A DNA stretch of 47,449 nucleotides from Bradyrhizobium sp. (GCF_027307225.1 NZ_DAHUXJ010000065.1:1-47449), one strand, 5' to 3'; positions 40,378-47,449 are shown, counted from the stretch's first letter. Program-made: numbers and translations. The notes: a model not told the origin generated them from the letters alone.

Positions 40378-42174
40378 ATGGCCTCTCTCGACTCCGTCAG
40401 CCTAGCCATCCTGCTCGGTGCAGTGCTCGTCATGGCGGGCATTTTGTCGAGCCTGCTGGCGCTGCGCTTCGGCGCGCCGCTATTGCTGGTGTTTTTGCTG
40501 ATCGGCGTCATCGCGGGCGATTCCGGCCCCGGCCAGCTCGAGTTCAACGACTTGCGCAGTACCTATCTGGTCGGATCGGTGGCGCTCGCGCTGATCCTGT
40601 TCGATGGCGGCCTGCGGACGCGCTTCCAGAACATCAGCGCCGTGCTGGCGCCATCGATGGTGCTGGCGACCGTCGGGGTGTTGCTGACGGCGCTTATCAC
40701 CGCACCCATCGCCAAATATATCCTCGACCTGAACTGGGCCGAAGCGCTCCTGGTTGGCGCGGTGGTGGCATCGACCGACGCGGCGGCGGTGTTCCTGCTG
40801 GTACATGCGCAGGGCCTGCGGCTGCGCCCGCGCGTGGGTGCGACACTGGAAGCGGAGTCCGGCACCAACGATCCGTTTGCGGTTTTTCTCACGCTGATGC
40901 TGGTCGAACTGATTTCCGTCGGCGGCAGTTCTTTCGCCCATGTCGCGATGGAGCTCGGCCGCGAGGCAGTGCTGGGCGCGGTGGCTGGAATTGTCGGCGG
41001 CCGGCTGGTGGTGCTGGCGCTCAATCGCGTGGCCCTGCCGCAGGGGTTGCATGCGCCCTTCGTGCTCACGGCGGCGCTCGTGATATTCGGTGTCGCGCAG
41101 ATCGCCCACGCCTCGGGTTTCCTGGCGGTCTATCTCGCCGGCATCATCATCGGCAATCGGCCGACCCGCGCGCACAATTCGGTGGTGACGTTCCTGGACG
41201 CCGCGACCTGGCTGGCGCAGATCGTTATGTTCGTGCTGCTTGGGCTTCTCGCCTCGCCGCAGCGTCTGATGGGGAGCGTTGGACCTGCTGTCGTCATCGC
41301 TCTGGTGTTGATGCTGGTGGCGCGTCCGCTTGCGGTGTTTGTTTGTCTGTTGCCGTTTCGCTTCAATTGGCGCGAGAAGGTCTTCATCGCCTGGACCGGC
41401 CTGCGCGGCGCGGTTGCGATCTTCCTGGCATCGATACCGATGCTGGTCGGCCTCTCGAAGGCCTATCTTTACTTCGATGTCGCCTTCGTCATCGTCGTGA
41501 TTTCGCTGCTGCTGCAGGGATGGACGCTGGCGGCGGCCGCGCGGCGGCTGCATGTCGCGCTGCCACGCACCGACCGTGGCCCTCGCCGGGTCGAGCTCGA
41601 TCTTCCCGGCCAGCTCGAGCAGCAACTGGTCGGCTATCCTGTGCGGCCGAAAAGTCTGTTTTTCCGGCGCGGCCTCACGCCATCCTGGTCGAAGGCGACG
41701 CTCGTGATCCGCGACGAAAACATTCTATCGCCGGTGGAAGCCGAACCGGTTCGGCCTGGCGACTATATCTATCTGCTCGCGCCGCCGGAGAAGGCGGAGG
41801 CGCTCGACCGTTTCTTCGTCGACATGCCGCCGAGCTCGGCGCCCGATCCGCATCTGCTCGGCGATTTCACGGTGTCAGGCGAGCACACGTTGGGCGAACT
41901 GGCAGAGGTCTACGGCGTCAAGGTCAATCCTGACGAGACGGCACTCACGCTCGCCGACTATTTCGACATCCATCTCGATCACGCGCCTAGAGAAGGCGCC
42001 GCGCTCGAGCTCGACAGCATTGTTCTGGTGGCGCGCAGCATCAGCGGCGGAAGGGTCAGCGTGATCGGTCTTCGTCTGCCTGAAGATCCGGATGAGATGC
42101 CGCCGCCTCCGCCGCCGCTAAAGCTGCTCAAGCAAAAATTGGCCAGTTTCTGGTCGTCAGTGGCCGGGATCTGA
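40378..42174 (+). CDS. nhaP2: Potassium/proton antiporter, CPA1 NhaP2/CvrA type
   Basis: A 598-residue CPA1 exchanger. Twelve or so membrane helices cover residues 1-395, with the cation-site region VASTDAAAVFLLVHAQG, then TLEAESGTNDPFAVF, and WTGLRGAVAIFLASIP. After them come an RCK/TrkA-C-type domain (residues ~430-490, with VEAEPVRPGDYIYLLAPPE) and a CorC/HlyC-like C-terminal domain. This order is that of K+/H+ antiporters. The start at 40378 has AAGGA slightly far upstream. It is divergent from the MscS gene; both help with ionic and osmotic stress. Confidence 0.9.
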   Translation: MASLDSVSLAILLGAVLVMAGILSSLLALRFGAPLLLVFLLIGVIAGDSGPGQLEFNDLRSTYLVGSVALALILFDGGLRTRFQNISAVLAPSMVLATVGVLLTALITAPIAKYILDLNWAEALLVGAVVASTDAAAVFLLVHAQGLRLRPRVGATLEAESGTNDPFAVFLTLMLVELISVGGSSFAHVAMELGREAVLGAVAGIVGGRLVVLALNRVALPQGLHAPFVLTAALVIFGVAQIAHASGFLAVYLAGIIIGNRPTRAHNSVVTFLDAATWLAQIVMFVLLGLLASPQRLMGSVGPAVVIALVLMLVARPLAVFVCLLPFRFNWREKVFIAWTGLRGAVAIFLASIPMLVGLSKAYLYFDVAFVIVVISLLLQGWTLAAAARRLHVALPRTDRGPRRVELDLPGQLEQQLVGYPVRPKSLFFRRGLTPSWSKATLVIRDENILSPVEAEPVRPGDYIYLLAPPEKAEALDRFFVDMPPSSAPDPHLLGDFTVSGEHTLGELAEVYGVKVNPDETALTLADYFDIHLDHAPREGAALELDSIVLVARSISGGRVSVIGLRLPEDPDEMPPPPPPLKLLKQKLASFWSSVAGI

Positions 42175-42186
42175 AAACAAAATGGC

Positions 42187-42217
42187 GCGGGCGGCCCCGC
42201 AGGCCCACGCCATCAAT
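42187..42217. terminator. Weak terminator-like hairpin after the antiporter gene
   Basis: The arms around GGCGCGGGC (from 42184) and GCCCACGCC (to 42211) pair with one mismatch. There is no T-run, so termination is uncertain. The remaining ~120 bases before the modC stop hold nothing I can identify. Confidence 0.25.
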
Positions 42218-42341
42218 TCAGATTTGGTTCGATGTCAGTAGCGGGCAACGTCAGCCGTCAACGACAACAGCGCGTTTGCCTTTACCGAGATCATTAACGG
42301 AAGATGCGACGCTTGCCGAGAAATGCAGGCTTTTGGGAACG

Positions 42342-43022
42342 TCAAGCAGGCTCGGTTGCTGCAGGCAGCACTTCGCTGCCGCCAAAGGCCGTCACTCGGC
42401 CGCGCCGGACGATTGCAATCTGCGTCGCCAGCTTCCGCATCTCTGATGCATCATGGCTGACATAGACCATGGGCACGCCGGCTTCGTCGCGCAGGCGAAC
42501 GAGGTAGGGCAGAATGTCTTCCTTGCGCTCTTCATCGAGCGATCCCAATGGTTCATCCAATAGCAACAACCGCGGCTCGGACAATAGCGCCCGCCCCAGC
42601 GCGACGCGCTGGCGCTCACCGCCCGACAGCCTTCCTGGACGGCGATCAAGCAAATGGCCGATGTCCAGAAGCTCGGTGACGCGCTGCCACAGGGCGGCAT
42701 CTTCCGCGAGGCGGTTCATGCGCCGCCCGTAGTTGAGATTTTTGCGGATGTCGAGATGCGGAAACAGCCGCGCATCCTGAAAGACATAACCGATCCGGCG
42801 GCGGTGAACGGCGACGTGCAGCTGTCGCGACGTATCATCGAGCGTTTCGCCGTCGATCGCGATCGTGCCGCGGTCGGGCCGCAGCAGGCCTGCAATCATG
42901 TTGACCAGCGATGTCTTCCCCGCGCCGGAAGCGCCGAACAACCCGGTGACGCGGCCCTCGCTCGCGAACGAGGCTTCGATCGCAAATTCCCCCAGCTGCT
43001 TCGTGACGTCGACGCTCAGCAT
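42342..43022 (-). CDS. modC: Molybdate ABC transporter ATPase, short form without TOBE/Mop domain
   Basis: A 226-residue ATPase for molybdate import: Walker A FGASGAGKTS, Q-loop YVFQDARLFPHLDIRKNLNY (typical ModC), signature LSGGERQR, Walker B LLLLDEPLGSLDEERK and switch His in YVSHDASEM. Standard ModC is about 350-360 residues and ends in a molybdate-binding TOBE domain that allows product inhibition. Here the protein ends ~20 residues after the ABC domain. A stand-alone molbindin is encoded at 45375-45584. The ATG sits two bases from repeat element F, which separates this gene from modB. Confidence 0.92.
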   Translation of the reverse strand: MLSVDVTKQLGEFAIEASFASEGRVTGLFGASGAGKTSLVNMIAGLLRPDRGTIAIDGETLDDTSRQLHVAVHRRRIGYVFQDARLFPHLDIRKNLNYGRRMNRLAEDAALWQRVTELLDIGHLLDRRPGRLSGGERQRVALGRALLSEPRLLLLDEPLGSLDEERKEDILPYLVRLRDEAGVPMVYVSHDASEMRKLATQIAIVRRGRVTAFGGSEVLPAATEPA

Positions 43023-43024
43023 GA

Positions 43025-43190
43025 CTAGTGCCCTGATTCCGAAGTTCGTATCATTTTGCGGCCCCCGGTTTACGAACTTCGGAATCGACAGGACACTAGT
43101 AAATTCATAATTCTAGTGTGGCTTTGGTTCAGAAGTCCACATGACGAACTCGCGGCAATATGGATGTGGACTTCTGAACCGCCACACTAG
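43025..43190. repeat. CTAG paired-hairpin element F inside the mod operon
   Basis: F1 (43025-43099) has outer arms CTAGTGCCCT/AGGACACTAG (one mismatch), a GAC bulge on the 3' arm and inner stem GATTCCGAAGTTCGTA. A 13-base linker leads to F2 (43113-43190), with outer stem CTAGTGTGGC/GCCACACTAG, a TTT bulge on the 5' arm and inner stem GGTTCAGAAGTCCACA. The last CTAG (43187-43190) provides the TAG stop of modB. The first CTAG lies two bases from the modC ATG. Confidence 0.93.
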
Positions 43191-43891
43191 TTCCCGTGCA
43201 GGCGCAGAAGGGCGCGCCGGGCAAACCATTCGGAAGCAATGAGAGCGGCGGTCGCCATCAAGGTCGATACCACGACCAGCCGCATGGCCGCCGCGTCGCC
43301 ATCGGGGGTCTGGATCAACGCATAGATCGCCGATGAGATGGTCTGGGTTTCGCCGGGAATGTTCGACACAAATGTAATCGTCGCGCCGAATTCGCCGAGC
43401 GCCTTGGCAAATCCGAGCACCATTCCGGCGAGCACGCCGGAGAGTGCGAGCGGCAACGTCACGGTCAGAAATACCTGCCAGGGCGCCGCTCCGAGCGTTG
43501 CCGCAGCTTGCTCCAGCCGCCGGTCGACGGCCTCGATCGAGAGCCGGATCGGCCGCACCAGCAAGGGAAACGACATGATGCCGCAGGCGAGCGCGGCGCC
43601 GGTCCAGCGAAAGGCAAAGACGAGACCGAGATGTTCGGCGAGCCACGCCCCGACGGCGCCGTGGCGGCCAAAGGTGAGGAGCAGCAGATAGCCGGTGACG
43701 ACCGGCGGCAGCACCAGCGGCAGATGGATGACCGCATCAAGCAGCGCCTTGCCCCAGAATTCACGCCGCGCCAACAGCCAGGCGACCGCAATCCCGAGCG
43801 GCGTCGCCACCAGCGTTGCTACGGTCGCAACGCGCAGCGAAAGCAGGATAGCCGTCCATTCCGTGGGTGAGATGTCGAACACGCCGTTCAA
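43187..43891 (-). CDS. modB: Molybdate ABC transporter permease
   Basis: A 234-residue inner-membrane protein with about five helices. It opens around PTEWTAILLSLRVATVATLV and carries PLVLPPVVTGYLLLLTFG and the EAA-type coupling loop EQAAATLGAAPWQVFLTVTL, all characteristic of ModB. It forms the molybdate channel with ModA and ModC. It starts six bases after the modA stop. Its own stop codon is the TAG within the terminal CTAG of repeat element F, so modB and modC are separated by the 166-bp repeat. Confidence 0.95.
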   Translation of the reverse strand: MNGVFDISPTEWTAILLSLRVATVATLVATPLGIAVAWLLARREFWGKALLDAVIHLPLVLPPVVTGYLLLLTFGRHGAVGAWLAEHLGLVFAFRWTGAALACGIMSFPLLVRPIRLSIEAVDRRLEQAAATLGAAPWQVFLTVTLPLALSGVLAGMVLGFAKALGEFGATITFVSNIPGETQTISSAIYALIQTPDGDAAAMRLVVVSTLMATAALIASEWFARRALLRLHGN

Positions 43892-43897
43892 ATGCGA

Positions 43898-44683
43898 TCA
43901 GGACGAGGGGCGGACGAGGAAAGCAAATCCGTATTTCTCAAAAATGGTTTTTGCGGCCTGCGAGTGCAGGAAAGCAAGGTAATTGAAGCTGGCGGGACCG
44001 GCCGATGTGGTTGCCGCGACCGGATAGATGATTGGCGGATGGGAGTCAGCCGGGAAGGTGCCGACGACCTTCACTTCGGGCTCGACCTTCGCGTCAGTCG
44101 AATAGACGATGCCGAGCACGGCTTCGCCGCGCGCCACCAGCGTCAGCGCGGCGCGCACGCTTTCGGCCATGGCGAATTTCGGCGCCGCGGCCTCCCATGC
44201 GCCGAGCCTTTCCAGCGCGGCCTTGGCGTATTTGCCGACCGGGACCGAGTTCACGTCGCCGGTCGCGATCCACCCATTGCCGGCGAGTTTGGCGAGATCG
44301 AAGCCCGATGCGATCGTGACCTTGCCGATCGAAGAGTCCTTGGGTGCGATCAAGACGATGCTGTTGCCGAGCAGGCTGGTCCGCGTGTCCGCCTTGATGG
44401 TTTTCTGCTTTGTCGCGTAGTTCATCCAGTCGGTGTCGGCCGACAGGAAGACATCGGCGGGTGCGCCCTGGTCGATTTGCCTGGCGAGCACAGAGCTTGC
44501 CGCATAGCTCGCGGTGACCTTGACGCCGGTCTTGGTGGTATAGGCTGCGTCGACCTCGTCGAGCGCGTTTTTCATCGAGGCCGCGGCAAAGACGGTCAGG
44601 CCCTTTTCCTCAGCCGAGGTGGGCGGCGAGAAAAGGCCGCACGCGATTGTGAGGCCAAAAGCAAGTTTGATTAGCCGTTGCAT
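43898..44683 (-). CDS. modA: Molybdate-binding periplasmic protein
   Basis: A 261-residue receptor. Residues 1-25 form a signal peptide (MQRLIKLAFGLTIACGLF and on). The oxyanion-binding sequences are LTVFAAASMKNALDEV (Ser near the N-terminus), SYAASSVLARQIDQGAPADV with FLSAD, VPVGKYAKAALERLG, and the later GIVYSTDA. The C-terminal FEKYGFAF is usual for ModA. The ATG at 44683 is preferred over a longer in-frame start because it begins the signal peptide and has GGAG upstream. It is first in the modABC operon. Confidence 0.95.
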   Translation of the reverse strand: MQRLIKLAFGLTIACGLFSPPTSAEEKGLTVFAAASMKNALDEVDAAYTTKTGVKVTASYAASSVLARQIDQGAPADVFLSADTDWMNYATKQKTIKADTRTSLLGNSIVLIAPKDSSIGKVTIASGFDLAKLAGNGWIATGDVNSVPVGKYAKAALERLGAWEAAAPKFAMAESVRAALTLVARGEAVLGIVYSTDAKVEPEVKVVGTFPADSHPPIIYPVAATTSAGPASFNYLAFLHSQAAKTIFEKYGFAFLVRPSS

Positions 44684-44782
44684 GAGTGTGCGCTCCGCGC
44701 CCGAACGTCGCGCCAATTGGCGCGCAAAATCAGGCGTTGGTCCGTGATGGCACGCGAGAAGCGAAAGCGCCGTTTCGCTAGC

Positions 44783-44805
44783 CCCGCCGGCTTACGGCCA
44801 GCGGG
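44783..44805. terminator. Hairpin between modA and the molbindin operon
   Basis: CCCGCCGGC (44783-44791) pairs with GCCAGCGGG (44797-44805) in a 9-bp stem with a 5-base loop (one G-U or A-C pair depending on strand). It lies downstream of the minus-strand gene at 44869 and upstream of modA. There is no T-run, so termination is plausible but unproven. A second small hairpin, GCGAAA/TTTCGC, is adjacent at 44761-44778. Confidence 0.35.
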
Positions 44806-44868
44806 AACTTCGCTTTGAAAACAATAACAGGCCGACGGTTCAGGTCAAAGAGGCCAAACGCCGCCCGT

Positions 44869-45375
44869 TCATTCCGACGGCAGGATGGCAACCGACAGCG
44901 AATTCTGTCTGGCGCCGCTGATCTGAAGCACGAAGGGGCTTGCCGAAAGATCGTATTTCATGGTCTTGCGGATGCCCTCGCAATCCCTGGCGCCGCTGAA
45001 GGCCGTCGGCTTGACGAAATGCCCGTCCTGCACCACGTCGATCCAGGCACCGCTGGAAAGGCTGATCGTGTAACTGCCCGCCTTCGGCGCAGAGGTGACC
45101 TTCGTGAATCCGGCGAAGGTGCCTTCCTTCGGCGCGCGCTCCGGCGGAGTCGGCAGTTTGGCGTCGGCCGGCGTCACCAGCGCGACCGTCACGGCGGTCG
45201 TCGGCAAGGCCGCGAGCTCACTCCCGGTGTTGAGTTTCGCGCGATCCGGCGCCGTCAGCGCGGCCCGCGCGTGGTCGATATTCCATTTGAACTTGTCGCA
45301 GCCGCTCGGCTCTTCCGCTGCAAATGCGGGTGCGGCTGCAAGCAAGGTCAAGGCAACGAAGAAGGATTTCCGCAT
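44869..45375 (-). CDS. Periplasmic protein of unknown function coupled to molbindin
   Basis: A 168-residue protein with signal peptide MRKSFFVALTLLAAAPAFAA. The mature part starts EEPSGCDKFKWNIDHARAAL and contains GSYTISLSSGAWIDVVQDGH and a second Cys in ARDCEGIRK; the two Cys could form a disulfide. The fold looks beta-rich and I do not recognise the family. The ATG at 45375 overlaps the molbindin stop by one base (TGATG), so the two are translated together. A role linked to molybdate or tungstate in the periplasm is possible from context only. Confidence 0.75.
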   Translation of the reverse strand: MRKSFFVALTLLAAAPAFAAEEPSGCDKFKWNIDHARAALTAPDRAKLNTGSELAALPTTAVTVALVTPADAKLPTPPERAPKEGTFAGFTKVTSAPKAGSYTISLSSGAWIDVVQDGHFVKPTAFSGARDCEGIRKTMKYDLSASPFVLQISGARQNSLSVAILPSE

Positions 45376-45584
45376 CAATCGACCGCGATCATGACGTCAG
45401 AAGCCTTGACCATTACGGTCACATGACCCTTGGCCTTGATGCCGAGTTCGTCGACCGCCTCATTGGTGATTGACGACGTGATGACGTGGCCGTTGCCGAT
45501 ATCGACCCGAACATGGGAGGTCGTCGCACCTTTCTTGACTTCGAGAACAGTGCCCTTGATCTGGTTGCGTGCACTAAGGCGCAT
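45375..45584 (-). CDS. mop: Molbindin: single TOBE-domain molybdate-binding protein
   Basis: A 69-residue stand-alone TOBE/Mop domain: RLSARNQIKGTVLEVKKGAT at the start, HVRVDIGNGHVITSSITNEA in the middle and VTVMVKASDVMIAVD at the end. Such proteins assemble as hexamers and store or buffer molybdate in the cytoplasm. GGAGAGA lies ahead of the ATG. The mod operon lies 0.9 kb downstream on the same strand, and its ModC lacks this very domain. The stop overlaps the start of the periplasmic-protein gene. Confidence 0.95.
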   Translation of the reverse strand: MRLSARNQIKGTVLEVKKGATTSHVRVDIGNGHVITSSITNEAVDELGIKAKGHVTVMVKASDVMIAVD

Positions 45585-45754
45585 GATGGTCTCTCCACAT
45601 GATCGGCCTCGCTCAATCGGCGGCGGGCACGATGTTCTTCTGATAGAAAAGAAGATGGGATTGCCGTCCCGGCTACGCCGCGGTGCTTACGGCATCAGCG
45701 GCAGGGGGGTTTTAACCCAATCGAGACCTGCGCGATAGGGTTGCCACGCCAATG

Positions 45755-46705
45755 TTAGGGCTTGGCATTTGGCGCGGCCAGCACGTGGCGGCACTCGCTC
45801 GGCAATTGCGCCAGCGTCAGTCCCGGCTTGGGCTTGGCCGGCTCCGGCGACGGTTTCGGATGGAGCACCTCATCCTTGAACCAGTAAGCAAGATCGGCCG
45901 CCCTGCAGGCCTCGCCCTCCGTCGGCTCCGGCTGGCTTTTGCAGGTGCTGCTGCCGGCCGGACATCGGATCCGGATGTGAAAGTGATAGTCGTGGCCCCA
46001 GTACGGGCGGACCTTGGCGAGCCAACTGCGATCGCCCTTGGCCTCCCGACAAAGCGCCTTCTTGATCGCGGCATTGACGAAGATGCGCTCGACGCTCGGC
46101 TCCTGCGCGGCGTCGCGGACGACGGCCAGATGCTGAGGTGTCCACGCGTGCGGATCGATGTCGAGCCGATCGGCACGCACCATCATCACGGCCGACATCT
46201 CTTCGCGTTCATTGCGCGACAGAAGGTGGTTCGGCATCGGCGTCAACCAGATGTCGGCGTCAAGCCCGACTTGATGGCTGGCGTGGCCGGTCAACATCGG
46301 GCCGCCGCGCGGTTGCGACATGTCCCCGACCAGGATGCCCGGCCAGCCCGCGTCCTTGTGCGCGTTCGCCGACAGACGCTCCAGCAAAGCGATCAGGTTG
46401 GGGTGCCCCCAATTGCGATTGCGTGACAGCCGCATCACCTGCCACGTCGGACCGTTGATCGGCAAAGCGTGCGCGCCGGCAATGCAGCCCTTGGAGTAGA
46501 AGCCGATCACCTGCGTCGGCATGGCGGCGGGCAAAACCTTGCGCCCGAACAACTCCTTGGCTGCGAGTTTGGGATCGTTTGGATTGGTAAGGGGCGGCAG
46601 CGGTTTTGGATCGACGCTGCCTTTGTCCTGGGCCAACGCGACAGAGTTGCCGGCACAGATCAGCACGACCAGAAATATCGGGATCAAAAGCGGGCGGCGA
46701 TTCAT
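45755..46705 (-). CDS. mepA: Penicillin-insensitive murein endopeptidase
   Basis: A 316-residue exported zinc peptidase that cuts D-Ala-mDAP cross-links in peptidoglycan. The signal peptide covers residues 1-27 (ending ALAQ). LAS-family metal motifs are GHASHQVGLDADIW (His and Asp) and WGHDYHFHIRIRCP (His-x-His). Early MepA signatures GFYSKGCIAGAHALPINGP and WGHPNLIALLERLS are intact. Cysteines in the C-terminal third match the family. The ATG at 46705 is chosen; a GTG two codons earlier is equally possible. It is a single-gene unit followed upstream by repeat element G. Confidence 0.94.
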   Translation of the reverse strand: MNRRPLLIPIFLVVLICAGNSVALAQDKGSVDPKPLPPLTNPNDPKLAAKELFGRKVLPAAMPTQVIGFYSKGCIAGAHALPINGPTWQVMRLSRNRNWGHPNLIALLERLSANAHKDAGWPGILVGDMSQPRGGPMLTGHASHQVGLDADIWLTPMPNHLLSRNEREEMSAVMMVRADRLDIDPHAWTPQHLAVVRDAAQEPSVERIFVNAAIKKALCREAKGDRSWLAKVRPYWGHDYHFHIRIRCPAGSSTCKSQPEPTEGEACRAADLAYWFKDEVLHPKPSPEPAKPKPGLTLAQLPSECRHVLAAPNAKP

Positions 46706-46743
46706 GGCCACACTCTACGCGACGTGCGAGAGGCGGGGAATTC

Positions 46744-46910
46744 ACTAGTGCGGTGAATTTGAAGTTCCTATCAGTTTCGCCTTGAGTTCGTTATAGGAAC
46801 TTCAAATTCAAAGCCGCACTAGAAACAATAAGTTGCTAGAGCTCCTTCGATTCCGAAGCTCGCATCGGAGCGGCCGCAATAGCTTGCGAACTTCGGAATC
46901 GGAGCTCTAG
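46744..46910. repeat. CTAG paired-hairpin element G
   Basis: G1 (46744-46822) has outer arms CTAGTGCGG/CCGCACTAG, an AAAG bulge on the 3' arm and inner stem GAATTTGAAGTTCCTA with its complement. A 13-base linker leads to G2 (46836-46910), with outer stem CTAGAGCTCC/GGAGCTCTAG, a TTC bulge on the 5' arm and inner stem GATTCCGAAGCTCGC (one mismatch). The whole is the D1-D2 pair of element D read from the other strand. Confidence 0.93.
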
Positions 46911-46925
46911 TCGGAGAAAATCACC

Positions 46926-47401
46926 TCACACGCGGCCGCGCTTGTTGGCGTGATAAGTCAGCGCCAGCGCCACGCAGTGTTCCAGCGCGTCTTTCGGCAG
47001 TTCTTCGGCCGCGTCGAGCAGAATGCACCGATTGCCTCCATAGGTCAGCTCCGGATAAAGCTGACGAAAGGTCTCGACCAGATTGGTCTGGCAATGAAAG
47101 TAGAGCGCATACCATACCGCGCGGGCTCTGACCTCACCTGATCAATCCGGATCGTGCTGCCGCTTTTGCTGTCGGTGGTGAGATAGCTCACCTGTCCCCA
47201 TTTGAGGGTCTCTTCCAGCGGGCCGACGCCGTTTGTCCTTTTTGCGGTATCGAGGATCAAGCGGCGAAGGGCGAGAAGCTTTGTTCGCACCCGTGTCGGA
47301 TAGCTGCTGAAGGCTGCTGCCACTTTGGGGCTTGACGGAGCCGGACGATGGCTTGGCTTCGCTTTTGTCGGGCTCTTTCTTGAGAGGCTCGGCATTGCCA
47401 T
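46926..47401 (-). pseudogene. DUF1801-type gene broken by a 5-bp duplication
   Basis: The frame from about 47401 gives a DUF1801-like protein (FSSYPTRVRTKLLALRRLIL, EETLKWGQVSYLTTDSKSGS, IRIDQVRSEPARYG) up to about 47120. There the sequence GGTATGGTAT carries a 5-bp tandem duplication (GGTAT twice). Without one copy the frame continues as YALYFHCQTNLVETFRQLYP and on to HANKRGRV and TGA at 46926. With it, the frame shifts. The start is not secure (MAMPSLSRKS at 47401 is one choice). A sequencing error is the alternative explanation. Confidence 0.75.
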
Positions 47402-47449
47402 CCACGTCGTTGCGGCTTGAATGCAGCTTAATGCGCACAACGCTCAAAC

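Noticed and set aside
40480..41625. Long minus-strand frame opposite the K+/H+ antiporter
   Set aside because: Antisense shadow without domain features; the plus strand is an intact antiporter.
46760..46806. Similarity of hairpin arms (GAAGTTCCTAT and ATAGGAACTTC) to yeast FRT sites
   Set aside because: The match covers only the arm ends. The spacer is over 20 bases rather than 8, the arms extend further with unrelated sequence, and sister hairpins have wholly different arms. It is a chance resemblance and not an engineered scar.
1840..46910. Reading the CTAG hairpins simply as intrinsic terminators
   Set aside because: They lack T-runs, and they occur between divergent promoters (B, E) and within operons (C, F) as well as after genes. 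Termination may be a side effect but does not explain the distribution.
1840..46910. A CRISPR array
   Set aside because: Copies are kilobases apart, each is a hairpin with different stems, and there are no regular spacers or cas genes.

Overview
The window is high-GC alphaproteobacterial DNA, most like Bradyrhizobium. The evidence is the protein families (Fpr, DmeR-DmeF, mod genes, a two-gene RND pump, small Cys-rich secreted proteins), the map/radC neighbourhood, and a dispersed palindrome at 15940-16020 that I recall from Bradyrhizobium intergenic DNA. I see no rRNA, tRNA, CRISPR array, integrase or transposase.

Layout. 1-1736 (minus): an aryl-CoA hydroxylase and the N-terminus of a benzoate-CoA ligase, which runs in frame into a Clp-type ATPase at the window edge (probable chimera). 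2001-3835: small secreted Cys-containing proteins and a small membrane protein. 4116-8462: RND efflux adaptor and pump. 8524-12115: MDR oxidoreductase, a Glu/Asp-type symporter and a lone GltI-like binding protein. 12186-14825 (minus): a cyanophycin-synthetase-like ATP-grasp ligase overlapping a FolC-like Mur ligase, then an 85-residue unknown. 15157-18960: Fpr, a patatin and a membrane-anchored glutamate-synthase-like protein. 19002-23297 (minus): an ABC transporter with a fused double permease, and MgtC with a translationally coupled leader ORF. 23821-25123: DmeR-DmeF metal efflux. 25217-30458: a creatininase-family enzyme divergent from an NMT1-type ABC operon with a 2-hydroxyacid dehydrogenase and a double Inh-domain protein. 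30581-32246: DGPF protein and ECF42-type sigma factor. 32301-36454: a two-component system and a SnoaL-like protein bracketed by direct repeats of the radC 3' end. 36296-42174: radC, an unknown, map, an MscS channel and a K+/H+ antiporter. 42342-45584: molybdate transport (modABC) plus a separate molbindin. 45755-47401: MepA and a frameshifted DUF1801-type gene.

The most unusual signal is a family of paired hairpins at seven intergenic loci (17 hairpins). Each hairpin is 74-79 nt and is normally bounded by CTAG. Most are paired across a 13-nt AT-rich linker. In each pair the first hairpin has a 3-5 nt bulge on its 3' arm and the second has it on its 5' arm. Stem sequences differ widely between copies, yet pairing is kept. 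Two copies supply the TAG stop codon of the neighbouring gene. Second is the ATP-grasp/Mur-ligase pair, which looks like a split relative of cyanophycin synthetase. Also notable are the radC duplication, the mgtC leader, a ModC without its molybdate-binding domain beside a separate molbindin, and two well-formed regulatory sites (DmeR operator, ECF42-type promoter). All of this comes from reading the sequence; no search or computation was run.
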